NCBI RefSeq assembly: GCF_011078175.1
Contig: NZ_JAALCJ010000004.1
Location: 310,001-374,000 of the forward strand
From: Enterobacter cloacae
Lineage (GTDB): Bacteria > Pseudomonadota > Gammaproteobacteria > Enterobacterales > Enterobacteriaceae
Length of the DNA stretch: 64,000 bases
Reading direction: 5' to 3'
In this document: positions 51,160 through 60,240 of the stretch, in pieces
Layout: each line of letters begins with the position of its first letter
Position numbering within the stretch: position 1 is the stretch's first letter
Translations under genes and position numbers: made by a program
The notes under the pieces: generated by a model
Database searches by the model: none
Told to the model about the DNA's origin: nothing
The model's input: the letters and a program-made list of their open reading frames with translations, nothing else

Positions 51160-52344
51160 ATGTTTAAAATTGTCCATTTCCTGCTGGCGCTGGTGATTAT
51201 TCTTGCCCTCGCCTGGCTGGTGAGTTTCGACCGCCGGAAAATTCGTATTCGTTTTGTTTTACAGCTGATCGTGATTGAAATTGCGCTGGCGTTCTTTTTC
51301 CTGCATGCAGAAAGCGGCCTGTTTATTATTAAATACGTCTCCGGTTTCTTTGAGTCGCTGCTTAAATTCGCTGCCGAAGGGACGAATTTTGTCTTTGGCG
51401 GGATGGGTGAAAAAGGGCTGGCGTTTATTTTCCTTGGCGTGCTCTGCCCCATTATTTTTATCTCGGCGCTGATTGGTATTCTTCAGCACTGGCGCATTCT
51501 ACCGATCTTTATTCGGGCGATCGGGACGCTGCTGTCAAAACTGAACGGCATGGGCAAGCTGGAATCCTTTAACGCGGTGAGCTCGCTGATCCTCGGTCAG
51601 TCGGAAAACTTCATTGCCTACAAGGGCGTACTCGGGGATCTCTCCTCGCGTCGTCTGTTTACGATGGCTGCCACGGCCATGTCGACGGTGTCGCTGTCGA
51701 TTGTCGGCGCTTACATGACCATGCTCGACGCCAAATTTGTCGTCGCGGCGCTGATCCTGAACATGTTCAGCACCTTTATTATTCTCTCCGTCATTAATCC
51801 GGTGCGTCCGGAAGCGGAGCCGGATATCAGGCTGGAAAAACTGCACGAATCCCAGAGCTTCTTTGAAATGCTGGGAGAGTATATTCTGGCCGGTTTTAAG
51901 GTGGCGATGATTATTCTGGCGATGCTGATTGGCTTTATCGCGCTTATTAGCGCCGTTAACGCCCTCTTCTCCGGCATATTTGGCATGAGCTTCCAGCAGA
52001 TTCTGGGTTATGTGTTTTATCCGCTGGCGTGGCTTATTGGTATTCCGCTGAGCGATGCCCTAAGCGCGGGGAGCATTATGGCAACCAAGCTGGTGGCGAA
52101 TGAATTTGTGGCGATGATCGAGCTGCAAAAAATAGCCCATCAAATGTCACCGCGCGGGCTGGGTATTTTGTCCGTGTTCCTGGTATCGTTCGCTAACTTC
52201 GCTTCCATTGGCATTGTGGCGGGGGCAATAAAAGGTCTGAACGAGCAACAGGGTAACGTGGTGTCGCGGTTTGGTTTACGCCTGGTGTACGGGGCAACGC
52301 TGGTAAGCCTGCTGTCGGCGAGCTTTGCGGGGTTGGTATTGTAA
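51160..52344 (+). CDS. NupC-family concentrative nucleoside transporter
   Basis: The 394-residue inner-membrane protein is a close relative of E. coli NupC (400 residues). It shares [55 protein letters not shown] and ENFIAYKG, which include substrate- and sodium/proton-site residues (QSENF). Differences from NupC (for example [20 protein letters not shown] against PSSEALQVGS) mark it as a paralogue, so specificity may differ. It lies between efeU and putP, where E. coli has no such gene. ATG at 51160; its ribosome site is weak. Confidence 0.9.
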   Translation: MFKIVHFLLALVIILALAWLVSFDRRKIRIRFVLQLIVIEIALAFFFLHAESGLFIIKYVSGFFESLLKFAAEGTNFVFGGMGEKGLAFIFLGVLCPIIFISALIGILQHWRILPIFIRAIGTLLSKLNGMGKLESFNAVSSLILGQSENFIAYKGVLGDLSSRRLFTMAATAMSTVSLSIVGAYMTMLDAKFVVAALILNMFSTFIILSVINPVRPEAEPDIRLEKLHESQSFFEMLGEYILAGFKVAMIILAMLIGFIALISAVNALFSGIFGMSFQQILGYVFYPLAWLIGIPLSDALSAGSIMATKLVANEFVAMIELQKIAHQMSPRGLGILSVFLVSFANFASIGIVAGAIKGLNEQQGNVVSRFGLRLVYGATLVSLLSASFAGLVL

Positions 52345-52359
52345 GTTTTGTGCGGTTAA

Positions 52360-52392
52360 TGCCCGGCGGCGCTTCGCTTGCACGGGCCTACG
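52360..52392. repeat. REP-like palindrome after nucleoside transporter gene
   Basis: TGCCCGGCGGCGCTTCGCTT followed by GCACGGGCCTACG, a REP-type sequence with the usual GCTxCGCTT core, just before the terminator at 52401. Confidence 0.75.
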
Positions 52393-52400
52393 ATACAACA

Positions 52401-52425
52401 ACGGCGGGATTTCCCGCCGTTTTTC
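52401..52425 (+). terminator. Terminator after nucleoside transporter gene
   Basis: ACGGCGGG, ATTT loop, CCCGCCGT (52401-52420) followed by TTTT. It lies between this gene and the convergent DUF3574 lipoprotein gene. Confidence 0.85.
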
Positions 52426-52426
52426 A

Positions 52427-52846
52427 TTAAAACTGCACGCACACCGGCTGGTCGACACGCATCACCGACTCCTGCGCGAAGCGTGACTTATAGATCCCGC
52501 GCAACGCTTCAATATTCCTCTCACTCAGCGCGTCTTTGGGGTGGATCAGCATCAGCGCCTTGCTCGGCTCGCGCGCCACCTTACCGTCGTTACCCAGCCA
52601 CTGACCACGGGCATCAAACACCGTTAAGCCATCGCGAAAGCGTGGCGTCACGTCCTGGTCGACAAACTGCTGCCATTCGTTGCCTGTGATTTGCGCCCCG
52701 GCAGGACGGTTTAAACCGAAATAGAGCGTGGTTTGCTGCATCTGATTTTCTGCTTTGCAGGTTTCCACTGCCGCGTGCTGCGAGGGTGCGCTACAGCCCG
52801 CCAGCATCACGAATGCTGCCACCATTACCCCTGTTTTGATTCTCAT
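52427..52846 (-). CDS. DUF3574 domain lipoprotein
   Basis: The 139-residue protein has a lipoprotein signal ending MLAGC (Cys18). The DUF3574 block is seen in QTTLYFGLNRPAGAQITGNE and WQQFVDQDVTPRFRDGLTVF, and the end SVMRVDQPVCVQF is typical. Position after the lipobox suggests an outer- or inner-membrane anchored periplasmic domain. The function is unknown. It lies downstream of putP, separated by a dispersed repeat, and converges on the nucleoside transporter gene. E. coli lacks it at this place. Confidence 0.85.
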   Translation of the reverse strand: MRIKTGVMVAAFVMLAGCSAPSQHAAVETCKAENQMQQTTLYFGLNRPAGAQITGNEWQQFVDQDVTPRFRDGLTVFDARGQWLGNDGKVAREPSKALMLIHPKDALSERNIEALRGIYKSRFAQESVMRVDQPVCVQF

Positions 52847-52873
52847 TGATGAAGACTCACATAGGTGAAAGGA

Positions 52874-52916
52874 CTATTCCCTCTCCCCGGCGGGGAGAGG
52901 GTTAGGGCGAGGGGGA
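52874..52916. repeat. Dispersed intergenic palindrome, copy B
   Basis: TTCCCTCTCCCCGGCGGGGA followed by GAGGGTTAGGGCGAGGG; the inverted counterpart of copy A at 46241, between the DUF3574 gene and putP. Confidence 0.7.
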
Positions 52917-52918
52917 AA

Positions 52919-54427
52919 TTACTCAGCCTGGAGCTTAGACGGCGGCGCTGAGTGATAGTGCGCGTCCGCCTCCGCAAAGCGTTTCTGCATGGCGGCAGAC
53001 GGCGCTTTACCCAGCAGGCTAAACACCACAATGCCGATGCTGCCGAAAATGAAGCCTGGAATGATTTCATACAGGCCCAGCCACGCGAACTGTTTCCAGA
53101 CGATAACGGTCACCGCACCGATGATCATCCCCGCCAGCGCGCCGTTACGGGTCATGCGTGACCACAGTACAGAGAACAGCACCACCGGACCAAATGCGGC
53201 ACCGAAGCCCGCCCATGCGTAGCTCACGAGACCCAGCACGCGGTTTTCCGGGTTAGCCGCCAGCGCAATGGCCACCAGCGCAACCAGCAGCACCATAAAG
53301 CGCCCTACCCACACCAGCTCTTTCTGGCTCGCGCCCTTACGCAGGAAGGCTTTGTAAAGGTCTTCGGTGATGGCGCTGGAGCACACCAGCAGCTGACAGC
53401 TCAGGGTGGACATTACCGCCGCGAGGATTGCAGAGAGCAGGATACCGGCAATCCATGGGTTGAACAGGATCTGCGCCAGCTCGATGAACACGCGCTCGGC
53501 GTTCTGGTTCACCGCGCCCGCCTGCGCCGGGTTGTTGTTGAAGTACGCAATGCCGAAGAAGCCAACCGCACACGCCCCCGCCAGACACAGGATCATCCAC
53601 GTCATACTGATGCGACGCGCGTGAACGATGGTGTGGTGAGAATCCGCCGCCATGAAGCGCGCCAGAATGTGCGGCTGACCGAAGTAGCCCAGGCCCCAGC
53701 CCATCAGGGAGACAATGGCGACGAAGTTCAGACCTTTGAGCATATCGACGTTTTCGATGCTCTTCTGCTTGATCACTTCCAGCGATTCACCAAAGCCGCC
53801 GACGGTGAAAATGACAATCACCGGGGTCAGGATCAGGGCGAAGATCATCAGGCTCGCCTGCACGGTATCGGTCCAGCTTACCGCCAGGAATCCGCCCACG
53901 AAGGTGTAGAGGATAGTTGCGGCCGCACCGGCCCAGAGCGCCGTTTCATAGCTCATGCCGAAGGTGCTTTCGAACAGGCGCGCACCCGCCACGATGCCGG
54001 AGGCACAGTAGATGGTGAAGAACAGCAGGATCACCACCGCGGAGATAATGCGAAGAATGCGGCTGTTATCCTCAAAGCGTCCGGTGAAGTAATCCGGCAG
54101 CGTCAGGGCGTTGTTGTTGGCTTCGGTATGCACGCGCAGACGGCCTGCCACCAGCTTCCAGTTGATCCACGCGCCAACGGTCAGGCCAATGGCGATCCAG
54201 CTTTCGGAGATACCGGAGATGAAAATCGCGCCCGGCAGCCCCATCAGCAGCCAGCCGCTCATGTCGGAAGCGCCCGCAGAGAGTGCGGTAACCATCGGGC
54301 CTAAGCTGCGCCCGCCGAGGATGTAGTCGTCAAAGTTTTTAGTGGAACGCCATGCCAAAAACCCTATCAGGATCATGCCAAAAATATAAACGAGAAATGT
54401 CACCAGCATCGGTGTGCTAATAGCCAT
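52919..54427 (-). CDS. putP: Sodium/proline symporter PutP
   Basis: The 502-residue PutP (E. coli 502) imports proline with sodium. It is a solute:sodium symporter with about 13 helices. It starts MAISTPMLVTFLVYIFGMIL; GGRSLGPMVTALSAGASDMS (near residue 38) contains the substrate/sodium-site serines, and STLSCQLLVCSSAITEDLY (near 338) is the second sodium-site segment. It is divergent from putA over a 422-bp control region with PutA operator sites, as in E. coli. Confidence 0.97.
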   Translation of the reverse strand: MAISTPMLVTFLVYIFGMILIGFLAWRSTKNFDDYILGGRSLGPMVTALSAGASDMSGWLLMGLPGAIFISGISESWIAIGLTVGAWINWKLVAGRLRVHTEANNNALTLPDYFTGRFEDNSRILRIISAVVILLFFTIYCASGIVAGARLFESTFGMSYETALWAGAAATILYTFVGGFLAVSWTDTVQASLMIFALILTPVIVIFTVGGFGESLEVIKQKSIENVDMLKGLNFVAIVSLMGWGLGYFGQPHILARFMAADSHHTIVHARRISMTWMILCLAGACAVGFFGIAYFNNNPAQAGAVNQNAERVFIELAQILFNPWIAGILLSAILAAVMSTLSCQLLVCSSAITEDLYKAFLRKGASQKELVWVGRFMVLLVALVAIALAANPENRVLGLVSYAWAGFGAAFGPVVLFSVLWSRMTRNGALAGMIIGAVTVIVWKQFAWLGLYEIIPGFIFGSIGIVVFSLLGKAPSAAMQKRFAEADAHYHSAPPSKLQAE

Positions 54428-54614
54428 TCAAATTCTCCAAAATGTCGAGCGACAACCGTCCGGGTTGCCTTGTTATGTCATCACCGGAACGTAGTGATGT
54501 GTGTATGTGTTTCCGTTGGGCGCGCTATCCTGCCGTATACGCATCCCACTGACAAACGATTTAACACTGCATTTACATGAATTTCATCCCTGGTTTTATA
54601 CGTCTTTCCTATAG

Positions 54615-54791
54615 GTTGCACTCGCTCACGCTTTTACGGGTTGCACCTTCAAAAAGTGTTAAGCCCCGCATAAAAACTGGGCTCAGAAACGGCCGCACGT
54701 CCTTTTCCACAGCTAACTAATCGTTAACAATCCATTCATTTTCCAGCTTGCAGACCAGGTCACATTTAACACGGTTGCACAAAGTTGCAAC
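54615..54791. promoter_or_regulatory. PutA operator sites (GTTGCA) in the putP-putA control region
   Basis: GTTGCA, the site bound by the PutA ribbon-helix-helix in E. coli, occurs at 54615-54620, 54640-54645, 54774-54779 and 54784-54789 (the last within the palindrome GTTGCAAC). The first two are 25 bp apart, the last two 10 bp. The 422-bp gap (54428-54849) has no other recognised element besides a weaker GTTGCC near putP. Confidence 0.85.
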
Positions 54792-54849
54792 ATGGTGGAT
54801 ATTTCACGCTATCAACAGAACGCTATTACAGAACAACAGGAGTTTTGGC

Positions 54850-57800
54850 ATGGGGATGACCACCATGGGGGTTAAGCTGGATGACGCTACCCGCGAAAGG
54901 ATTAAAACCGCTGCGACACGCATCGACCGCACACCGCACTGGTTAATCAAGCAGGCGATTTTTAACTATCTGGAAAGACTGGAGAGTGAAGAAGGTCTGC
55001 CGGAGCTGCCTGCCCTGCTGGCGGGCGCAGCGAACGAAAGCGAAGAGGCCGCGACGGCCGTTGAAGAGAACCACCAGCCGTTCCTGGAATTTGCCGAGCA
55101 GATCCTGCCGCAGTCCGTCAGCCGCGCCGCCATTACCGGCGCCTACCGCCGTGCCGAAACCGACGCCGTACCGATGCTCCTGGAGCAGGCGCGCCTGCCG
55201 GAAGCCGTTGCCGCCCAGGCGCACAGCCTGGCGTATCAGCTCGCCGACAAGCTGCGTAACCAGAAAACCGCCAGCGGACGTGCCGGTATGGTGCAGGGTC
55301 TGTTGCAGGAGTTCTCCCTCTCCTCCCAGGAAGGCGTGGCGCTGATGTGTCTGGCGGAAGCGCTGCTGCGTATCCCGGATAAAGCCACCCGCGACGCACT
55401 GATCCGCGACAAGATCAGCAACGGCAACTGGCACTCCCACATTGGCCGCAGTCCATCCCTGTTCGTTAACGCCGCCACCTGGGGCCTGCTGTTTACCGGC
55501 AAGCTGGTCTCAACCCATAACGAGGCCAACCTGTCGCGTTCTCTGAACCGCATCATCGGCAAGAGTGGCGAGCCTTTGATCCGCAAAGGCGTGGACATGG
55601 CGATGCGCCTGATGGGCGAGCAGTTCGTCACCGGTGAAACCATTGCCGAAGCGCTGGCGAACGCCCGCAAGCTGGAAGACAAAGGTTTCCGCTACTCCTA
55701 CGACATGCTGGGCGAAGCGGCGCTGACCGCCGCCGACGCGCAGGCCTACATGGTCTCTTACCAGCAGGCGATCCACGCCATCGGTAAAGCGTCCAACGGT
55801 CGCGGTATTTATGAAGGGCCGGGCATCTCCATCAAGCTTTCCGCCCTGCACCCGCGCTACAGCCGCGCGCAGTACGACCGCGTGATGGAAGAGCTGTACC
55901 CGCGCCTGAAGTCCCTGACCCTGCTGGCGCGCCAGTATGACATCGGCATCAATATCGACGCCGAAGAGGCGGATCGTCTGGAGATTTCCCTCGATCTGCT
56001 GGAAAAACTGTGCTTCGAGCCGGAGCTGGCGGGCTGGAACGGGATTGGTTTCGTTATTCAGGCCTATCAGAAACGCTGTCCGTTCGTCATTGATTACCTG
56101 ATCGACCTCGCCAGCCGCAGCCGTCGCCGTCTGATGATCCGACTGGTGAAAGGCGCTTACTGGGACAGCGAAATCAAGCGCGCCCAGATGGAAGGTCTGG
56201 AGGGCTATCCGGTCTATACCCGTAAGGTGTACACCGACGTCTCTTATCTCGCCTGTGCGAAAAAACTGCTCGGCGTACCGAACCTGATTTATCCGCAGTT
56301 CGCCACCCACAACGCCCATACTCTGGCGGCGATCTACACCCTGGCCGGGCAGAACTATTATCCGGGCCAGTATGAGTTCCAGTGTCTGCACGGCATGGGT
56401 GAACCGCTGTACGAACAGGTGACCGGTAAAGTGGCCGACGGCAAACTGAACCGTCCGTGCCGCATCTATGCGCCTGTGGGCACCCACGAAACCCTGCTGG
56501 CCTACCTGGTACGTCGTCTGCTGGAGAACGGGGCGAACACCTCCTTCGTTAACCGCATCGCCGACGCCACGCTGCCGCTGGACGAACTGGTGGCCGATCC
56601 GGTGCAGGCCGTAGAGAAGATGGCGGCGCAGGAAGGCCAGATTGGTCTGCCGCATCCGAAGATCGCCCTGCCGCGCGAGCTGTATGGTGCAGGTCGCGTC
56701 AACTCGGCGGGTCTGGATCTCGCCAACGAACACCGTCTGGCGTCGCTCTCTTCTGCCCTGCTAAACAGCGCATTGCAGAAGTGGCAGGCCAGGCCGATCC
56801 TTGAGCAGTCCGTTGAGGACGGTGAAATGCAGCCGGTGATTAACCCGGCGGAGCCGAAGGATATCGTAGGCTACGCGCGCGAAGCCACGGAAGCGGAAGT
56901 GGAGCAGGCCCTGGAAAGCGCGGTGAACAACGCACCAATCTGGTTCGCCACCCCACCGCAGGAACGTGCTGCCATTCTGGAACGCGCAGCGGTGCTGATG
57001 GAAGACCAGATGCAGCAGCTTATCGGCATTCTGGTGCGTGAAGCGGGTAAAACCTTCAGCAACGCCATCGCCGAAGTGCGCGAGGCCGTCGACTTCCTGC
57101 ACTACTACGCGGGTCAGGTGCGTGATGATTTCGATAACGAAACCCACCGCCCGCTCGGCCCGGTGGTGTGTATCAGCCCGTGGAACTTCCCGCTGGCGAT
57201 CTTCACCGGCCAGATTGCCGCCGCCCTTGCCGCAGGCAACAGCGTGCTGGCGAAACCGGCGGAGCAAACCCCGCTGATTGCCGCTCAGGGCATTAACATT
57301 CTGCTGGAAGCGGGCGTACCGGCGGGCGTGGTGCAACTGCTGCCTGGGCGCGGTGAAACGGTAGGTGCCAAACTGACGTCCGATAATCGCGTGCGCGGCG
57401 TGATGTTTACCGGTTCGACCGAAGTGGCCTCCCTGCTGCAACGCAACATCGCCACCCGTCTGGATGCGCAGGGTCGTCCAACGCCGCTGATCGCCGAAAC
57501 CGGCGGCATGAACGCCATGATCGTCGACTCCTCCGCGCTCACCGAGCAGGTCGTTGTTGACGTGCTGGCCTCTGCCTTCGACAGCGCGGGCCAACGCTGC
57601 TCCGCCCTGCGCGTGCTGTGCTTACAGGATGACGTGGCTGACCACACGCTGAAGATGCTGCGCGGCGCAATGGCGGAATGCCGCATGGGCAACCCGGGCC
57701 GTCTCACCACCGACATCGGGCCGGTGATCGACGCGGAAGCCAAAGCCAACATTGAAAACCACATTCAGGCCATGCGTGCCAAAGGCCGCCCGGTGTTCCA

Positions 57801-58812
57801 GGCGGTGCGCGAGAACAGCGAAGATGCCCGCGAGTGGCAGACCGGCACCTTCGTGCCGCCAACGCTGATTGAGCTGGCAAGCTTCGACGAGCTGAAAAAA
57901 GAGGTCTTCGGTCCGGTGCTGCACGTGGTGCGCTACAACCGTAACAACCTCAATGAACTGATCGATCAGATCAACGCCTCGGGTTACGGCCTGACGCTCG
58001 GGGTGCATACCCGTATCGACGAAACCATTGCCCAGGTAACCGGCAATGCCAAAGTCGGCAACCTGTACGTCAACCGCAACATGGTCGGCGCAGTCGTGGG
58101 CGTGCAGCCGTTCGGCGGTGAAGGTCTCTCCGGCACCGGCCCGAAAGCGGGAGGTCCGCTCTATCTGTACCGCCTGCTGGCAAACCGTCCGGAAAATGCG
58201 CTGGGCGTAACGCTGGCGCGTCAGGACGCGGAATATCCGGTGGATGCGCAGGTGAAAGCCGTGTTGACCCAGCCGCTGGACGCGCTGATTCAGTGGGCTG
58301 AAAAGCGTCCTGAGCTGCGTGCGATTGCGCAGCAGTACGGCGAGCTGGCGCAGGCGGGAACACAGCGTCTGCTGCCGGGTCCAACCGGCGAGCGCAACAC
58401 CTGGACGCTGATGCCGCGCGAGCGTGTGCTGTGCGTGGCGGATAACGAACAGGATGCGCTGGTGCAGCTGGCAGCCGCGACGGCGACGGGCTGCGAGGTG
58501 CTGTGGCCGGAAGATGCCCTGCATCGCGATCTCGCCAAACAGCTGCCAAAAGCGGTCTCGGCCCGCATTCGCTTTGCGAAGGCCGATGCCCTGCTGGCCC
58601 AGCCGTTTGACGCGGTGATCTACCACGGTGATTCCGACCAGCTGCGCGAACTGTGCGAGCAGGTGGCGGCCCGCAGCGGGGCGATTGTCTCGGTGCAAGG
58701 CTTTGCGCGCGGGGAAACCAACCTGCTGCTGGAGCGCCTGTACGTTGAGCGTTCGCTCAGCGTTAACACCGCGGCGGCGGGCGGTAACGCCAGCCTGATG
58801 ACCATCGGTTAA
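54850..58812 (+). CDS. putA: Trifunctional proline catabolism enzyme and repressor PutA
   Basis: PutA oxidises proline to glutamate in two steps and represses put genes when proline is absent. From 54850 it has 1320 residues, the E. coli length. Domains: ribbon-helix-helix (1-47, GVKLDDATRERIKTAATRID); proline dehydrogenase with FAD (about 260-610, GPGISIKLSALHPRYSRAQY and RLVKGAYWDSEIKRAQ); P5C dehydrogenase (about 640-1130, ISPWNFPLAIFTGQIAAALA, catalytic Cys in FDSAGQRCSALRV, Glu in LIAETGGMNAM); C-terminal domain. Upstream in-frame codons from 54748 cross operator sites and are not coding. Confidence 0.98.
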   Translation: MGMTTMGVKLDDATRERIKTAATRIDRTPHWLIKQAIFNYLERLESEEGLPELPALLAGAANESEEAATAVEENHQPFLEFAEQILPQSVSRAAITGAYRRAETDAVPMLLEQARLPEAVAAQAHSLAYQLADKLRNQKTASGRAGMVQGLLQEFSLSSQEGVALMCLAEALLRIPDKATRDALIRDKISNGNWHSHIGRSPSLFVNAATWGLLFTGKLVSTHNEANLSRSLNRIIGKSGEPLIRKGVDMAMRLMGEQFVTGETIAEALANARKLEDKGFRYSYDMLGEAALTAADAQAYMVSYQQAIHAIGKASNGRGIYEGPGISIKLSALHPRYSRAQYDRVMEELYPRLKSLTLLARQYDIGINIDAEEADRLEISLDLLEKLCFEPELAGWNGIGFVIQAYQKRCPFVIDYLIDLASRSRRRLMIRLVKGAYWDSEIKRAQMEGLEGYPVYTRKVYTDVSYLACAKKLLGVPNLIYPQFATHNAHTLAAIYTLAGQNYYPGQYEFQCLHGMGEPLYEQVTGKVADGKLNRPCRIYAPVGTHETLLAYLVRRLLENGANTSFVNRIADATLPLDELVADPVQAVEKMAAQEGQIGLPHPKIALPRELYGAGRVNSAGLDLANEHRLASLSSALLNSALQKWQARPILEQSVEDGEMQPVINPAEPKDIVGYAREATEAEVEQALESAVNNAPIWFATPPQERAAILERAAVLMEDQMQQLIGILVREAGKTFSNAIAEVREAVDFLHYYAGQVRDDFDNETHRPLGPVVCISPWNFPLAIFTGQIAAALAAGNSVLAKPAEQTPLIAAQGINILLEAGVPAGVVQLLPGRGETVGAKLTSDNRVRGVMFTGSTEVASLLQRNIATRLDAQGRPTPLIAETGGMNAMIVDSSALTEQVVVDVLASAFDSAGQRCSALRVLCLQDDVADHTLKMLRGAMAECRMGNPGRLTTDIGPVIDAEAKANIENHIQAMRAKGRPVFQAVRENSEDAREWQTGTFVPPTLIELASFDELKKEVFGPVLHVVRYNRNNLNELIDQINASGYGLTLGVHTRIDETIAQVTGNAKVGNLYVNRNMVGAVVGVQPFGGEGLSGTGPKAGGPLYLYRLLANRPENALGVTLARQDAEYPVDAQVKAVLTQPLDALIQWAEKRPELRAIAQQYGELAQAGTQRLLPGPTGERNTWTLMPRERVLCVADNEQDALVQLAAATATGCEVLWPEDALHRDLAKQLPKAVSARIRFAKADALLAQPFDAVIYHGDSDQLRELCEQVAARSGAIVSVQGFARGETNLLLERLYVERSLSVNTAAAGGNASLMTIG

Positions 58813-58822
58813 TCGTGTAAAC

Positions 58823-58852
58823 TCTCCCCGGTGACGCTACGCTTACCGGGGC
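58823..58852. repeat. REP-like palindrome after putA
   Basis: CTCCCCGGTGACGCTACGCT followed by TACCGGGGCA, an imperfect palindrome with the REP core GCTACGCTTACC, 10 bp after the putA stop. Confidence 0.75.
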
Positions 58853-58867
58853 AACAAAACAGCCCAG

Positions 58868-58899
58868 GCCGGATAAGCACAGCGTATCCGGCTTTTTTA
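58868..58899 (+). terminator. Terminator of putA
   Basis: GCCGGATA, 9-base loop, TATCCGGC (58868-58892) followed by six T. It also resembles half of a REP-type element. Confidence 0.85.
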
Positions 58900-58912
58900 C
58901 ATGGAGGGGATG

Positions 58913-59305
58913 ATGAAAAGAGTATTTCTCGCAGGTACAGCCCTGCTCATGAGCGCCAGCGCGCTGGCCGACGAGTGCGACAACGCGACCACCCAGCTTG
59001 AACTGAACACCTGTAGCGCGCAGCAGTACCAGGCTGCCGATAAAAAGCTCAACGAGACGTATCAGGCCGCCATCAAACGTGCGGCGCCCCCCCAACGTGA
59101 CCTGCTGAAAAAAGCGCAACAGGCGTGGATTACCCTGCGGGATGCAGACTGCGCGTTTATCGGTTCGGGTACGGAAGGCGGGAGCGTTCAGCCAATGATT
59201 GTGAACCAGTGTCTGGCGGAGAAGACCGCGGAGCGCGAAGCGTTTCTGTCCACGCTGATGCAGTGTGAAGAGGGCGACCTAAGCTGTCCCCTCCCGCCGG
59301 GCTGA
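58913..59305 (+). CDS. LprI-like (DUF1311) secreted protein
   Basis: The 130-residue protein has a Sec signal (MKRVFLAGTALLMSASALA) cleaved before DECDNA. The DUF1311/LprI domain shows CSAQQYQAADKKLNETYQAA and QQAWITLRDADCAFIGSGTE with four paired cysteines. Relatives include a mycobacterial lysozyme inhibitor, so periplasmic lysozyme or protein binding is possible but unproved. GGAGGGG precedes ATG codons at 58910 and 58913; the second has better spacing. It lies between putA and rutR, where I recall no E. coli counterpart. Confidence 0.85.
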   Translation: MKRVFLAGTALLMSASALADECDNATTQLELNTCSAQQYQAADKKLNETYQAAIKRAAPPQRDLLKKAQQAWITLRDADCAFIGSGTEGGSVQPMIVNQCLAEKTAEREAFLSTLMQCEEGDLSCPLPPG

Positions 59306-59315
59306 CGAGGCACGG

Positions 59316-59356
59316 AACTATTCCCTCCCCCTTGGGAGAGGGTTAGGGTGAGGGAA
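59316..59356. repeat. Dispersed intergenic palindrome, copy C
   Basis: ACTATTCCCTCCCCCTTGGG followed by AGAGGGTTAGGGTGAGGG. It shares ACTATTCCCTC and GAGAGGGTTAGGG with copy B (52874) and the inverted core of copy A (46241). Confidence 0.7.
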
Positions 59357-59357
59357 A

Positions 59358-59996
59358 CTAGCGCACGCGGATCCCTTCGATAATCATCCGCTGTACGTTT
59401 TCCAGGGTGCTCTGGAAAAACGCCTCGTCCTGGAGCGTTTTACCGGTCACCGCCTCGACCTGAGCCGCGAAGTCAGCGTAGTGCTGGGTTGACGCCCAAA
59501 TCAGGAAGATCAGATGATGCGGATCGACGGGCGCCAGTTTGCCGCTGGCGACCCATCCGGCAATAATGGCCGATTTATCGTCCACCAGCTGCTTTAGGTC
59601 TCCCGTCAGCTCCGCCTGCAACAGCGGCGCGCCCTGCAACATCTCCAGACAAAACAGCCTTGATGCCTGCGGGTAATCGCGCGATACCTCCAGCTTCAGG
59701 CGGATGTACTCTTTTATCGCCACCAGCGGGGTCAGCTCTTCGCGAAACGCCTTGAGAGGTGCCAGCCAGATATCGAGGATCTGCTGCATCACCGCCACAT
59801 ACAGCGCCTCTTTCGACGGGTAGTAGTAGAGCAGATTGGTCTTGGAAACCCCGGCCTGCTCCGCCACCTGCTCAAGGCGCGTGCCGTGAATACCAAACTG
59901 CGAAAATGTCTCCAGCGCGGCGCTGAGGATCGCCTGTTTCTTGGCGCTCACCGCCTGTGAACGTTTACCGGGTGTTTTCACTGCGCCTTGTGTCAT
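59358..59996 (-). CDS. rutR: Pyrimidine-responsive TetR-family regulator RutR
   Basis: The 212-residue RutR (E. coli 212) senses uracil and thymine and represses rutABCDEFG, and in E. coli touches carAB and other genes. The TetR helix-turn-helix is at about 20-65 (KKQAILSAALETFSQFGIHG, then LEQVAEQAGVSKTNLLYYYP). The ligand domain follows (SRDYPQASRLFCLEMLQGAP). It is divergent from rutA with 244 bp between. AGGAGAGCG lies before the ATG at 59996. Confidence 0.96.
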   Translation of the reverse strand: MTQGAVKTPGKRSQAVSAKKQAILSAALETFSQFGIHGTRLEQVAEQAGVSKTNLLYYYPSKEALYVAVMQQILDIWLAPLKAFREELTPLVAIKEYIRLKLEVSRDYPQASRLFCLEMLQGAPLLQAELTGDLKQLVDDKSAIIAGWVASGKLAPVDPHHLIFLIWASTQHYADFAAQVEAVTGKTLQDEAFFQSTLENVQRMIIEGIRVR

Positions 59997-60103
59997 TTTC
60001 GCTCTCCTTTTTCTGTCCTGCGCTCAGCATAGCAAAACCCTCGTCTCGCCACGATCTTCTGCACCCTCAGCGCGCATGAACGCCTGTTTTCTGTGCAATG
60101 ATT

Positions 60104-60119
60104 TTGACCACTTAGTCCA
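60104..60119 (+). promoter_or_regulatory. RutR-like operator in the rutR-rutA gap
   Basis: TTGACCACTTAGTCCA fits the RutR palindrome TTGACCA-NN-TGGTCAA, with an exact left arm and five of seven bases in the right arm. It lies about 80 bp before the sigma-54 promoter of rutA. Confidence 0.7.
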
Positions 60120-60182
60120 CTTTTCCGTTGTTAATTTTCACAACTTCACTTAACACATTAATACTAAAGTAATTTTCAAAAC

Positions 60183-60198
60183 TGGCACTCCCTTTGCA
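60183..60198 (+). promoter_or_regulatory. Sigma-54 promoter of rutABCDEF
   Basis: TGGCACTCCCTTTGCA has the -24 GG and -12 GC with 10 bases between and fits the sigma-54 consensus fully. It lies 42 bp before rutA. E. coli rut is activated by NtrC under nitrogen limitation; I could not place NtrC sites here with certainty. Confidence 0.88.
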
Positions 60199-60240
60199 AA
60201 AACATCGTGACACCTGCGACGTAATGAAGAGAGGTTCGTG

